Assembly (NCBI RefSeq): GCF_023051145.1
Contig: NZ_JALKFS010000005.1
Span: forward strand, 5,039,733 to 5,103,732
From: Williamsia sp. DF01-3
Lineage (GTDB): Bacteria; Actinomycetota; Actinomycetes; Mycobacteriales; Mycobacteriaceae
Direction: 5' to 3'
Length of the DNA stretch: 64,000 nt
The notes under the pieces are model-generated. The model was not told the DNA's origin and ran no database searches. It worked only from the letters and a program-made list of their open reading frames with translations. The translations under genes were made by a program, and so were the position numbers. Of this stretch, positions 8,416 to 15,508 are shown piece after piece. How positions within the stretch are numbered: position 1 is the first letter of the stretch; each line of letters starts with the position of its first letter.

Positions 8416-8696
8416 CAGTGGTCGTGGTCGTGCACCGGAGTGTGGACCGGCGGAGTCACCTGCTCGCCGATCTTCTCCTTCGCTTCTGCGATCACGTCCG
8501 CAGCCGCCAGACGTGCCGATTCGGCCTGCTCCTCGGCCTTACGTGCCCCTCGCAACGACCACGCCGTGGCGGTGACGGCTGCTTCCCGGAGCGGAGCGCG
8601 CTTCACCAGTTCCCTGGCCCCGTTGTACGCCGCGACACCAACCGCACCGGTCACCACCGTCGACGCCGCCTTCGCGAGCACTGCCCCTAGCACCAT
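8415..8696 (-). CDS. pacL: PacL-type P-ATPase-associated chaperone (DUF1490)
   Basis: This 93-residue protein has one N-terminal membrane helix (about residues 4-24), a charged helical middle (RGARKAEEQAESARLAAADVIAEAK is split here only in description) and a C-terminal metal-binding tail ending HDHDH. The same length, DUF1490 fold and Asp/His tail define mycobacterial PacL1, which binds zinc and organises CtpC into membrane platforms. The ATG at 8696 follows a GGAG at proper spacing. It precedes the ATPase gene in one transcription unit. A Zur-type operator lies 120 bases upstream of its start, between it and the divergent SagB-type gene, so zinc-dependent control of both directions is possible. 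Confidence 0.88.
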   Translation of the reverse strand: MVLGAVLAKAASTVVTGAVGVAAYNGARELVKRAPLREAAVTATAWSLRGARKAEEQAESARLAAADVIAEAKEKIGEQVTPPVHTPVHDHDH

Positions 8697-8816
8697 CTAC
8701 TTCTCCTCTGTTCGCCGCGAGCGCGACCGTCGCCCCACACATGCATGTCCGACTATATGTGATCGGTGTGCCGATCACGCACCCTTCGGACGTCAAAGCC
8801 CGAGCATCACCGCGCG

Positions 8817-8837
8817 TATCGACAATGATTGTCATTA
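8817..8837. promoter_or_regulatory. Zur-type operator over the promoter of the SagB-type gene
   Basis: The palindrome has arms TATCGACAAT and ATTGTCATTA around a central G, eight of ten positions complementary. A TAGAAT hexamer overlaps its right end (8836-8841) and would place the transcript start at or within a base or two of the ATG at 8849, giving a leaderless mRNA. A repressor here would cover the promoter. The divergent pacL-ctpC unit begins 120 bases to the left and could also respond. Confidence 0.75.
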
Positions 8838-8848
8838 GAATACATGTC

Positions 8849-9625
8849 ATGGATGGTCTGGTGGGTACGAGAGTCGAGCGCGCACGCGCAGTCCACAACG
8901 TCCTCACCGAGTCAGGCCCGCCGGTGTCGCCGATCCGGCTGTCTGACGACAACGGGGTGATCACGCTGAGCGAACCGTCCGACGCGCCATCGACTCCCAT
9001 CGACCACGTCTTTCGCGACCGACGCTCGCGGTACAGCTACGGCCCGCTCGGCCAGCCAGACCTGTCGGCGTTGCTGCGGTGGGCGCTCGGTCCACAGCGC
9101 ACCGTTCGGACCGGCGACGGCGAAGAGCGCGCCTTGACTTTCCACCCCAGCGCAGGGGGCCTGCCGTCGACCACCGCCTATGTGATTGTGCTGCAAGCGT
9201 TCGACGAGATCCCCGTGGGTGTGTACCAGTTCGACCGCGGCCACCACCGGTTGCTCCGGCGCAGGACAGGCGACGTCCGCGGCGCACTCGCAGAGGGTCT
9301 CGTGCAACCGCAGTTCGCCCGACGCGCTCCGGTTGTCGTCATTCTCGTCGGCGAACTCGAACTGACGATGGCGAAATACTCTGAGCGCCACTATCGGACC
9401 GTGCATGTCGATGCCGGCCTGGCTGCAGCACACCTGTACCTCATCGCCACCGCACTCGACCTCGCCTGCTGTGCGATCTCCGGGTTCTATGACAACCGGA
9501 TCAGCGAGATGCTCTCGTTGCAGCGCAGCCAGGTCCCACTACTCGCCTTTGCCGTGGGCAGTCGCTGTGAGGTCGGCGAGCAGCGGCAGCCGGGCGACCC
9601 CCATCCGCCAGCCCACGAAGGCTGA
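8849..9625 (+). CDS. SagB/ThcOx-type nitroreductase-fold dehydrogenase of the RiPP cluster
   Basis: This 258-residue protein belongs to the nitroreductase superfamily, SagB type. Visible marks are the substrate/FMN region RRSRYSYGPL (about 55-65), the segment FHPSAGGLPSTTAYVIV, and the C-terminal part VDAGLAAAHLYLIATALDLACC. SagB-like enzymes use FMN to oxidise azolines, made by YcaO enzymes, to azoles. The start at 8849 (MDGLVGTRVERA) was chosen because it begins just after a TAGAAT promoter element and the Zur-type box; no ribosome-binding site is seen, so translation is probably leaderless. It converges on the exporter gene and their 3' ends overlap by 87 bases. It lacks the second domain of some SagB proteins. 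Confidence 0.78.
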   Translation: MDGLVGTRVERARAVHNVLTESGPPVSPIRLSDDNGVITLSEPSDAPSTPIDHVFRDRRSRYSYGPLGQPDLSALLRWALGPQRTVRTGDGEERALTFHPSAGGLPSTTAYVIVLQAFDEIPVGVYQFDRGHHRLLRRRTGDVRGALAEGLVQPQFARRAPVVVILVGELELTMAKYSERHYRTVHVDAGLAAAHLYLIATALDLACCAISGFYDNRISEMLSLQRSQVPLLAFAVGSRCEVGEQRQPGDPHPPAHEG

Positions 9626-10765
9626 ACAGAGCAGCGCCACCGCGCCGGCGGACACCGCCACACCGACACCACAGACCTGCGCCACCGCCCCACCCGTGGC
9701 AGCGCCGAACGGTGTACCGCCCATGGCGATCATCCGCGCCGTCGTGTTCACCCGCGACTGCAACTCGTCGGGCGTGATCGATTGCCGCACAACGATTCCG
9801 TTGACGATGATCATCGTGTTGGCCGCCTGGTACACAACCAGGATCACCAGCGAGACGACAAACCAGGGCGTCTGAGCCCACAGCAGCATCGCCCCGGCGG
9901 ACACGGCGATCCCGGCGAGGGTGATCTTCCCGGTGTCCACGACGCGCTGGATCTTTGCGCTGACGAGGCTGATGAGGAACGCCCCGAGCGCGGTGGCCGC
10001 ATACAGCGCACCCAGCCGGGCATCACCGTCGCCCAAGCCCAGTCGCCGGACACCCACCACCACCATCAGTCCGACCACCACCCCGTTGGCGAGGCTCACA
10101 CCGATTCCCACCAGAGTCAGTGCGCGCACCACCGGCTGCTGCCAGATGTATCGCAACCCCTCACCTATCTGGTCCGAGATACGCCGGCCCGGAACGGCCT
10201 CGACGGCGTTCGGGGGAATCGCGATGGTGGCGGTGAGTGCCGCCGCCAATAGATAGCAGCACGCATCGATCGCGATCGCAGCGGCGGGGCTGAGCGCAGT
10301 GGCCGCCACACCACCCAGCAACGGTCCGGCAATCCCGATGACGGTACCTACGGACACCAATGTTCCTGTGGCGTCGGCTATCCGGTCCCGCCCGACCAGA
10401 GCGGGCACCACCCCGAACGACGCCGCATCGTAGAACACGAACACCGTCGACACGAGGAAGGCAACGGTGAGGGCGTGCACGATGAGGACGTCCCCAGCAA
10501 CGTTCGCCAGCGGAATCGACGCCAGCGCAACCGCACTCAGCATCTGGGCGACAACCAGGATGGACTTGCGGTCGAATCGGTCCGCCACCGCCCCGGCGAA
10601 GAGCCCGAACAGCAGATAGGGCAGCGACTCGACGGCAAACGTCACACCGGACAGCAGTGCCGAGCCGCTCTGCTGGTAGACGAGAAGCGGCAGTGCCACC
10701 AGCGTGACGGCGTTGCCCGCCCAGCAGATCGCGCGCGCGACCACGAATGTGCGAAACGGGTTCAT
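9539..10765 (-). CDS. MFS exporter of the RiPP cluster (EntS-like)
   Basis: This 408-residue protein has twelve predicted membrane helices and the MFS motif GAVADRFDRKSILVV after helix two, placing it in the MFS_3/EntS-like group that includes siderophore exporters. Its ATG at 10765 overlaps the YcaO stop (ATGA), so it is the last gene of the five-gene RiPP operon. Export of the mature modified peptide is the natural reading. The alternative, self-resistance by efflux, uses the same direction of transport. Confidence 0.85.
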   Translation of the reverse strand: MNPFRTFVVARAICWAGNAVTLVALPLLVYQQSGSALLSGVTFAVESLPYLLFGLFAGAVADRFDRKSILVVAQMLSAVALASIPLANVAGDVLIVHALTVAFLVSTVFVFYDAASFGVVPALVGRDRIADATGTLVSVGTVIGIAGPLLGGVAATALSPAAAIAIDACCYLLAAALTATIAIPPNAVEAVPGRRISDQIGEGLRYIWQQPVVRALTLVGIGVSLANGVVVGLMVVVGVRRLGLGDGDARLGALYAATALGAFLISLVSAKIQRVVDTGKITLAGIAVSAGAMLLWAQTPWFVVSLVILVVYQAANTMIIVNGIVVRQSITPDELQSRVNTTARMIAMGGTPFGAATGGAVAQVCGVGVAVSAGAVALLCSAFVGWRMGVARLPLLADLTATAHGKGE

Positions 10766-12144
10766 AAGCTCGGAGGGGCCACCAGCAGCAACGAGTTCGG
10801 GTCGTCCGGGTCGCAGCCCGTCGCCTCTGCGCGCGCCACCTCCCGCCACCGCGGCAGACCGAAGTAGGGGAACCCCGCCGGGGCGTTCGGGATCAGACCG
10901 ACGGCGCACACCCGCGCCACCCGCAGCGGCGTCAGTGCGATGTCGGGTGTGGTGATGTCGCAGACAACGATCTGGTGGCCGGCCGCTCGCAGTCGGTGCT
11001 CGAGATCCGAGAGGTCGCCGGTGGGCAGTTCGTCGATACCCACAGTGGTGGCCGGTTCGGTGAAGCGCGGCAGCAACGCTTCCTGCGTCAGTGGATCCAG
11101 CCACACCTGTGCCTCCGCCCCGAGGTCGCGGACATGCTCACTCCGCACACCGGCGGCGTCGAGGTAACTGCGATCCGCCCGATGGTCCAGATACAACCCG
11201 CGGGACAGCACCCCGGCCTCCATCGAGCCGAACACCCACCCGTCGGGCTCGAGCAGGCCCCGCGTGAACACCCAGCTGTGAATGGCCTCGAGTACCGCCT
11301 TCCGGGCGGTCTCGGCCGGGTCGAGCTTGGCGGAGAAACCCCCGGCCACGATGCCCAGCTCCGGGTCGTGGATCACCGCAGCGACCACCGGGACACCGAA
11401 GTATGCGGGCAATTCGAGCAGGTGACAACGTAATCGGGTGTCACCGAGGTCGTCGGCCAGGCCTGGCACACTACCGATGTCGATACCGCGGGCGGGCAGG
11501 TTCAGATGCCACCACAACGACAGTGAGTCCCGTTCGACGAGTTCGAGCAACCCTCGGGCGGCGGCATCGTCCAGGCCCGCTCCGGTGGCGATGCCCGCGT
11601 AGTTCAGATGGTGCAGCCACGGGTCGCGCTTACGGGTACCGGTTCGCCAGTTGAGATAGACATACGACGCGGGTACCAGCGTCGGTTCTCCGTCATCACC
11701 GCGGCCCTCACACCAGGCGATCACGGTGTCATGGGTGAAGAGCTCGAACGGGAACCGCGGCGTCTCGAGTTGCCACTCAGCGAAGAAATTCAGTTCATCG
11801 GGCCCGAGATGGCGCACGCCCGCGCTGCGTAACTCCCGAGATGTCGTCCGAAGCAGGTCTTTCGGCACGTAGTTGCCGCAGTACCGCTCGACGGCCTCGC
11901 CGATCGCCGCGATACGGGCACCCGCCTCGTCGGCGAAGGTGGTTCCGAGGGAGACCAGGTCACTCGGCCAGTTCCCATGCGTTCTGGTGTCGGCGATCTC
12001 AGCGGTCAGTCCCACATACCGCTCGGGCATCGCGTCGAGCCGATCCACGGGGTGCAGGGCCCGGATGACGCCGGCGTACGGATCGATCAGGTCCTCGGCC
12101 GACAGGACGGTCGATGTGTTCGGTTCTGCCGCAGTCGGGTTCAT
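10762..12144 (-). CDS. YcaO-domain cyclodehydratase
   Basis: This 460-residue protein is a YcaO enzyme. The ATP/Mg-binding glutamates appear in the order expected: GEAVERY (E83, E86, R87), LLELVERDS (E201, E204, R205) and LEAIHSW (E286). YcaO enzymes activate backbone amides with ATP, typically turning Cys, Ser or Thr into azolines in RiPP precursors; some make thioamides or amidines with other partners. The C-terminus ends LLLVAPPSL rather than the Pro-rich PxPxP of azoline-forming YcaOs, so the exact reaction is open. It is coupled by ATGA overlaps to the hydrolase upstream and exporter downstream. The candidate substrate is the 40-residue peptide at 14281-14403, which lacks Cys, so Ser/Thr would be the targets. 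Confidence 0.88.
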   Translation of the reverse strand: MNPTAAEPNTSTVLSAEDLIDPYAGVIRALHPVDRLDAMPERYVGLTAEIADTRTHGNWPSDLVSLGTTFADEAGARIAAIGEAVERYCGNYVPKDLLRTTSRELRSAGVRHLGPDELNFFAEWQLETPRFPFELFTHDTVIAWCEGRGDDGEPTLVPASYVYLNWRTGTRKRDPWLHHLNYAGIATGAGLDDAAARGLLELVERDSLSLWWHLNLPARGIDIGSVPGLADDLGDTRLRCHLLELPAYFGVPVVAAVIHDPELGIVAGGFSAKLDPAETARKAVLEAIHSWVFTRGLLEPDGWVFGSMEAGVLSRGLYLDHRADRSYLDAAGVRSEHVRDLGAEAQVWLDPLTQEALLPRFTEPATTVGIDELPTGDLSDLEHRLRAAGHQIVVCDITTPDIALTPLRVARVCAVGLIPNAPAGFPYFGLPRWREVARAEATGCDPDDPNSLLLVAPPSL

Positions 12145-13478
12145 GCCGGCATGTCCAACGTCACGGACTCCACCTCGCGTAGGACTGCACGCGTTTCGGT
12201 ACCGGCGAGGTGGTCGCTGCGCGACTGGAGATCCCGCGCGTGGCGAGGGAAGGAATGCGCCGAGAGGATGAGGACCATCGATTCTCCTGTGTCGAGGTGG
12301 GCAGCCACCGGGGTGAGGTGGATCGTCGTGTGCGTGGACATACCGTGCGCCGTCTGTTCGAGTCGACCGTCGCGGCGCCGGGTGGCGAGCAGAGCGCCCC
12401 AGTGACCGGCACCGTGAGTCGAATGCACTCGCACAGTGGGTGTTCCGATGAGTGCGGCAGAGCGGCTAGGCAGGTCGAGAACAAGGCAATCCGGCCGCGC
12501 GGCCGCCTCGCTGACGTCTGCCCCGTGAGCCATCGAAGGGAAGGGATCGGTGGGGTCGGCGGGAAATCGCCCGCCTGGCAGAACAGTGGACTCCTCGGTG
12601 CTCGGCCACCGGGCCAGGTCCACCGTTCCTCCAGGTAGGCCGAGCACCTGCGCGCCGGTTGTGGGGGTGCCGGCACACACGTCATCAATCCACGACTCCA
12701 TGCGGCGGGCTCGGTCGGAACCACGCAGGCTGTGGTCCCAGGGGCCCATGACCAGCGCCGCAGGGCCACCCCAGGACGTCCAGAGGTCGGCAGTGTCCTG
12801 CGCAAACCAATCCGCCATGCCACCGACGGCAAGCAACGGACAGCGCAGCCGCGAAACCTCGGCACCGCGTTCACGATCTCGACGCTCGGCTCGGATCACT
12901 CTCTCCCACGCCGAGATCGGCGGTGTGGCGCGGCGACCGATGTCGGCCACCGGCAGCGTGTCGAGCAGGTCGTCAGGGATTGCGGCGCCGGGCGATTCGG
13001 GTCCTTCTCCGTGTTCGAGCCACCAGCCCACCCGCGACTGCAGATAGAAGCAACCGTCGATGTTGCGTGCCGTCTCACCGAGACCGAGCGCGGGAACGGC
13101 CACCGACACCCCGCCGACGTCGACCCCCGCCTCTGCTGCGGCGATCGCCGTCTCCACCGCGCAGTGCGCGGAGTACGACGTGCCGTACAGGATCACCGGT
13201 GCGCCGGCCCAGGATCGGCTGGCAACCCACTGCAGGGTCGCGAGCCCATCGGCCCCCTCGTTCTCGAACGGCCGGAAGCGGCCGCGGGACCGGTGACGTC
13301 CCCGGACATCCTGGGTGACCACTGCGATTCCCCGACGGGCCCACGCGTGCGCTTCTGCCCGATGGGCTGCGGCATCGTAGGGCGTGCGGATGATGAGGAC
13401 GGACCTCGGCGCGGTCTCCGGCAGGAAGACATTTGTGTGAAGTCCGTCGACCTGGGTATCGGTCAGCGAACAAGTCAT
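12141..13478 (-). CDS. CocE/NonD-type (S15, X-Pro dipeptidyl peptidase-like) hydrolase
   Basis: This 445-residue protein has an alpha/beta hydrolase domain with a plausible triad: Ser101 in the nucleophile elbow GTSYSAH, Asp223 in GGMADWF and His249 in MGPWDHS. A beta-sandwich C-terminal domain (about 290-445) completes the S15/CocE architecture. The elbow has SYSA where most family members have SYxG. Inside a RiPP operon, a member of a peptidase family suggests removal of the leader peptide or trimming of the core; ester or amide hydrolysis is the alternative. It overlaps the RRE gene and the YcaO gene by four bases on each side. There is no signal peptide, so it acts in the cytoplasm. Confidence 0.8.
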   Translation of the reverse strand: MTCSLTDTQVDGLHTNVFLPETAPRSVLIIRTPYDAAAHRAEAHAWARRGIAVVTQDVRGRHRSRGRFRPFENEGADGLATLQWVASRSWAGAPVILYGTSYSAHCAVETAIAAAEAGVDVGGVSVAVPALGLGETARNIDGCFYLQSRVGWWLEHGEGPESPGAAIPDDLLDTLPVADIGRRATPPISAWERVIRAERRDRERGAEVSRLRCPLLAVGGMADWFAQDTADLWTSWGGPAALVMGPWDHSLRGSDRARRMESWIDDVCAGTPTTGAQVLGLPGGTVDLARWPSTEESTVLPGGRFPADPTDPFPSMAHGADVSEAAARPDCLVLDLPSRSAALIGTPTVRVHSTHGAGHWGALLATRRRDGRLEQTAHGMSTHTTIHLTPVAAHLDTGESMVLILSAHSFPRHARDLQSRSDHLAGTETRAVLREVESVTLDMPA

Positions 13479-14188
13479 TGCGGCACAGCGGGAATGGGCA
13501 ACACAGGTCGCCGGACAATCCGCAGGGTGCGTAGGTCGACAGTGGTCAGCAGATGCTGTGAACGGCTCGTCGGCGACTCGGTGATCGACCGACCCTGTCG
13601 CTCGTCGATCTCGGTGACGATGAGGTCTGCGATCACATCAGCTGCCCGATCAGACACCGGATGCAGGGTCGACTCCAGCCGCAGCCCGCCGTCAACCGGT
13701 CGGTGATGCGACTGCATCCGGTCACGATGGATGGCGCAGGCACGACGCCGGCCGACCACGTCCGCGACAACGACCGCCTGCGGCGTGATCACCTGGATGA
13801 TCCCGTCGCGATAGCTGGCCAGGTCCACGGCGCCGATCTCGGCCGGATCAACGGGATCGTCGCTGACGTGACAGACGACGCCAGCGCTCACGCTTTCACC
13901 GGACACGCGCGCTCCCAGCCTCTTCGAGGTCGCAGCCGCGATCTTGCCCTGCCCACGCACTGCCACGGTCGGCCCCGCGACCGTGGTGACCACGTGACCT
14001 GCGTCGACCAACGCACTCAGGGCGGCACGGACCCTGCCCGAGGCATGTGACGCATCGCCGGACAGCACCGACAGGAGCTCGTGCACCTCGTCACCATCCA
14101 GAGTGAGTTCGAAGTGCTCGTCGTCGGCGGTGCGCAGGACAAAGCCCTGATGTGCTTGGTATATGGCGGTATTCGGGGACAGCTGCAC
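13475..14188 (-). CDS. RiPP leader-binding partner protein (RRE/cyclodehydratase C-like)
   Basis: This 237-residue protein opens with a PqqD-like winged-helix segment (about 1-90, with LTLDGDEVHELLSVLSG and RVRAALSALVDAGHVV), the fold of RiPP recognition elements. The rest resembles a shortened ThiF/E1-like C-protein of azoline RiPP pathways, without Cys pairs or a nucleotide-binding loop. Such partners bind the leader peptide and present it to YcaO. The identification rests on fold-like pattern and position rather than strong motifs. The start is GTG at 14188; the gene follows the precursor by 92 bases containing a hairpin and overlaps the hydrolase gene. Confidence 0.65.
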   Translation of the reverse strand: MQLSPNTAIYQAHQGFVLRTADDEHFELTLDGDEVHELLSVLSGDASHASGRVRAALSALVDAGHVVTTVAGPTVAVRGQGKIAAATSKRLGARVSGESVSAGVVCHVSDDPVDPAEIGAVDLASYRDGIIQVITPQAVVVADVVGRRRACAIHRDRMQSHHRPVDGGLRLESTLHPVSDRAADVIADLIVTEIDERQGRSITESPTSRSQHLLTTVDLRTLRIVRRPVLPIPAVPQ

Positions 14189-14209
14189 GGGTCTCGCTTC
14201 TCATCCGGT

Positions 14210-14249
14210 CCCGCGTGCCACCCGGGACGTCACTCGAATGGCACGCGGG
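14210..14249 (-). terminator. Attenuator-like hairpin between precursor and enzyme genes
   Basis: Perfect 11-bp arms CCCGCGTGCCA and TGGCACGCGGG enclose an 18-base loop. No T-run follows on the minus strand, so full termination is unlikely. In RiPP operons a leaky hairpin after the precursor gene often gives excess precursor over enzymes; that role is inferred here. Confidence 0.55.
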
Positions 14250-14280
14250 CTCTTGACACATCAGGTGATGCGGGGACCTA

Positions 14281-14403
14281 TCAGTCCTCGGAATCCTGTG
14301 CGTCGTCGAACGGGTTCTCGACGAGCGCATTGCTGTGGCCCGCGGAATGGGTCGCCAGGCTCACCGGCGCCTGGATGGAACGGAAGAACTCATTGTCGTT
14401 CAT
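14281..14403 (-). CDS. Candidate RiPP precursor peptide (40 residues, no Cys)
   Basis: The gene starts with ATG at 14403 behind a strong AAGGAG site and ends TGA at 14281. The peptide begins MNDNEFFRSIQAPVSLATHS and ends AGHSNALVENPFDDAQDSED. It is the first gene after a Zur-type operator and the only small frame before the RRE, hydrolase and YcaO genes. It has Ser at 9, 15, 20, 24 and 38, Thr18, and His19 and His23, but no Cys. The middle segment THSAGHS is a plausible core: Ser/Thr next to His could give oxazoline-imidazole metal ligands. The acidic C-terminal third could instead be a follower removed on maturation. I do not recognise a named family. Being a real expressed gene is well supported; its modification is inference. 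Confidence 0.72.
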   Translation of the reverse strand: MNDNEFFRSIQAPVSLATHSAGHSNALVENPFDDAQDSED

Positions 14404-14485
14404 GAATCTCCTTCGCTTGTAGTGAATTCGGCTGCATCGCAACCGAATCGGTCGCCTATCGAACGACCAGGACTCACGCTAGGCT

Positions 14486-14506
14486 ATTTGACAATCATTT
14501 TCAATA
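14486..14506. promoter_or_regulatory. Zur-type operator upstream of the RiPP operon
   Basis: The palindrome has arms ATTTGACAAT and ATTTTCAATA around a central C, with seven of ten arm positions complementary. It lies 83 bases before the precursor start and just after the FecB stop, so it controls the leftward RiPP operon. Confidence 0.75.
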
Positions 14507-14522
14507 GCGTGGTCACCATCCG

Positions 14523-15458
14523 TCAGGACTTTGCCAATTCGTCCGTCACCTCATCGAGAACAATGCCCAACGACACGGTCCCGCGGCCGGTGGCCCACAG
14601 GCTCGCCTCGACCTCGACCACGCGGTTGTTCTGCGCTGCCGCGATCGAGGGCCAGATCGGATTCGTCGCCAGTCTCGCCGACAGCGGTTCCGCGTCATCG
14701 CCGGACGAAAATGCCTGCGCGAAGATGACATCGGGGTTGACGCCGGCGATCTGCTCAACCGACACGGTTGCGAAGGCGTCGGTACCCGCCGGCCAGGGGT
14801 ACTCACTGACCTCGGCAAGAAGCGAGCCGACCGGCGTTTCGACGGAGTCGACACCGAGACTGCCCGGCTCCCCGTACATCGACAACGTGGTGAGGTCACT
14901 GCGGTTCTGGCGCGCGGTTTCGACGCGCTCGACAAACGATTGCGCCGCAGCGTCAGCCTCTGCCTGCTTGCCCGTCAATTGGCCTACGGTGCGCAAGAAC
15001 TCGACCGAGTCCTGCCACGAGGACGGATCGACCAGATACAACGGCGCGGACTCCTCGACAGCTGCTCGCAGCCCGTCTTGTACCCCACCGAGCCCGATGA
15101 CCAGGTCGGGCTCGGACATGGCGATGTCTTCTACGTTCTCCTCACCGAAGCCGCCGGTGATCTTTCGCATGTCCGCGTCGGGTCCGAAGAACCGCTCATC
15201 GAGGGCCAGATCCTCCCGGTAGGCAACGGGGGTGATCCCCACTTCCTTGAGAGCGTCGACGCAGATCATTGTCAGACAGGCGATTCGGTCGGCCGGGCCC
15301 CCCAGAGTGACCGTGGTGCCGGTTGCGTCGGTCACGACGATCGACTCGGCGGCCGACTCGTCACTGTCGGTGCCGCAGGCTGCCACCCCCAGTAACGCCA
15401 ATGCCGAGGCGGCCGCGACGAGGCCGCGAGTGGTGGACAGAGCGATGGACTTGCGCAT
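14523..15458 (-). CDS. FecB-type metallophore-binding lipoprotein
   Basis: This 311-residue protein starts MRKSIALSTTRGLV behind GGGAG, with a lipoprotein signal peptide and lipobox LGVAAC (Cys28). The mature part is a periplasmic-binding-protein class III fold with VVTDATGTTVTLGGPADRIACL and DLVIGLGG segments. In Gram-positive bacteria such lipoproteins capture ferric siderophores, haem or cobalamin for FecCD/E importers. The divergent genes encode exactly that importer. The Zur-type box between them (15488-15508), and the RiPP operon downstream, suggest the ligand is a zinc-peptide complex; a siderophore or other metal is the alternative. A longer frame upstream to 15647 overlaps the importer gene and is rejected. 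Confidence 0.88.
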   Translation of the reverse strand: MRKSIALSTTRGLVAAASALALLGVAACGTDSDESAAESIVVTDATGTTVTLGGPADRIACLTMICVDALKEVGITPVAYREDLALDERFFGPDADMRKITGGFGEENVEDIAMSEPDLVIGLGGVQDGLRAAVEESAPLYLVDPSSWQDSVEFLRTVGQLTGKQAEADAAAQSFVERVETARQNRSDLTTLSMYGEPGSLGVDSVETPVGSLLAEVSEYPWPAGTDAFATVSVEQIAGVNPDVIFAQAFSSGDDAEPLSARLATNPIWPSIAAAQNNRVVEVEASLWATGRGTVSLGIVLDEVTDELAKS

Positions 15459-15487
15459 TCGATCTCCCTTGCAGATGATGTTGAGCG

Positions 15488-15508
15488 AAATGATAACCAT
15501 TGTCAATA
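15488..15508. promoter_or_regulatory. Zur-type operator between FecB and FecCDE genes
   Basis: The palindrome has arms AAATGATAAC and ATTGTCAATA around a central C; the inner core TGATAAC-C-ATTGTCA is well paired, outer bases less so. It lies 30 bases upstream of the lipoprotein start on one side and overlaps the likely start of the permease gene on the other, so one repressor dimer or pair could close both directions. Confidence 0.7.

Noticed and set aside
9539-11104. 521-residue version of the MFS exporter
   Set aside because: The first 113 residues overlap the YcaO gene in another frame; ATG 10765 with the ATGA overlap is the natural start.
15232-15489. Long N-terminal extension of the FecC permease
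   Set aside because: It would overlap the signal peptide of the divergent lipoprotein and shows no permease character.
6138-15508. Reading the four palindromes as iron-type Fur boxes
   Set aside because: One controls a cysteine-free L36, a zinc-starvation gene, while iron genes here have distinct IdeR-type boxes; iron control is kept only as a lesser alternative.
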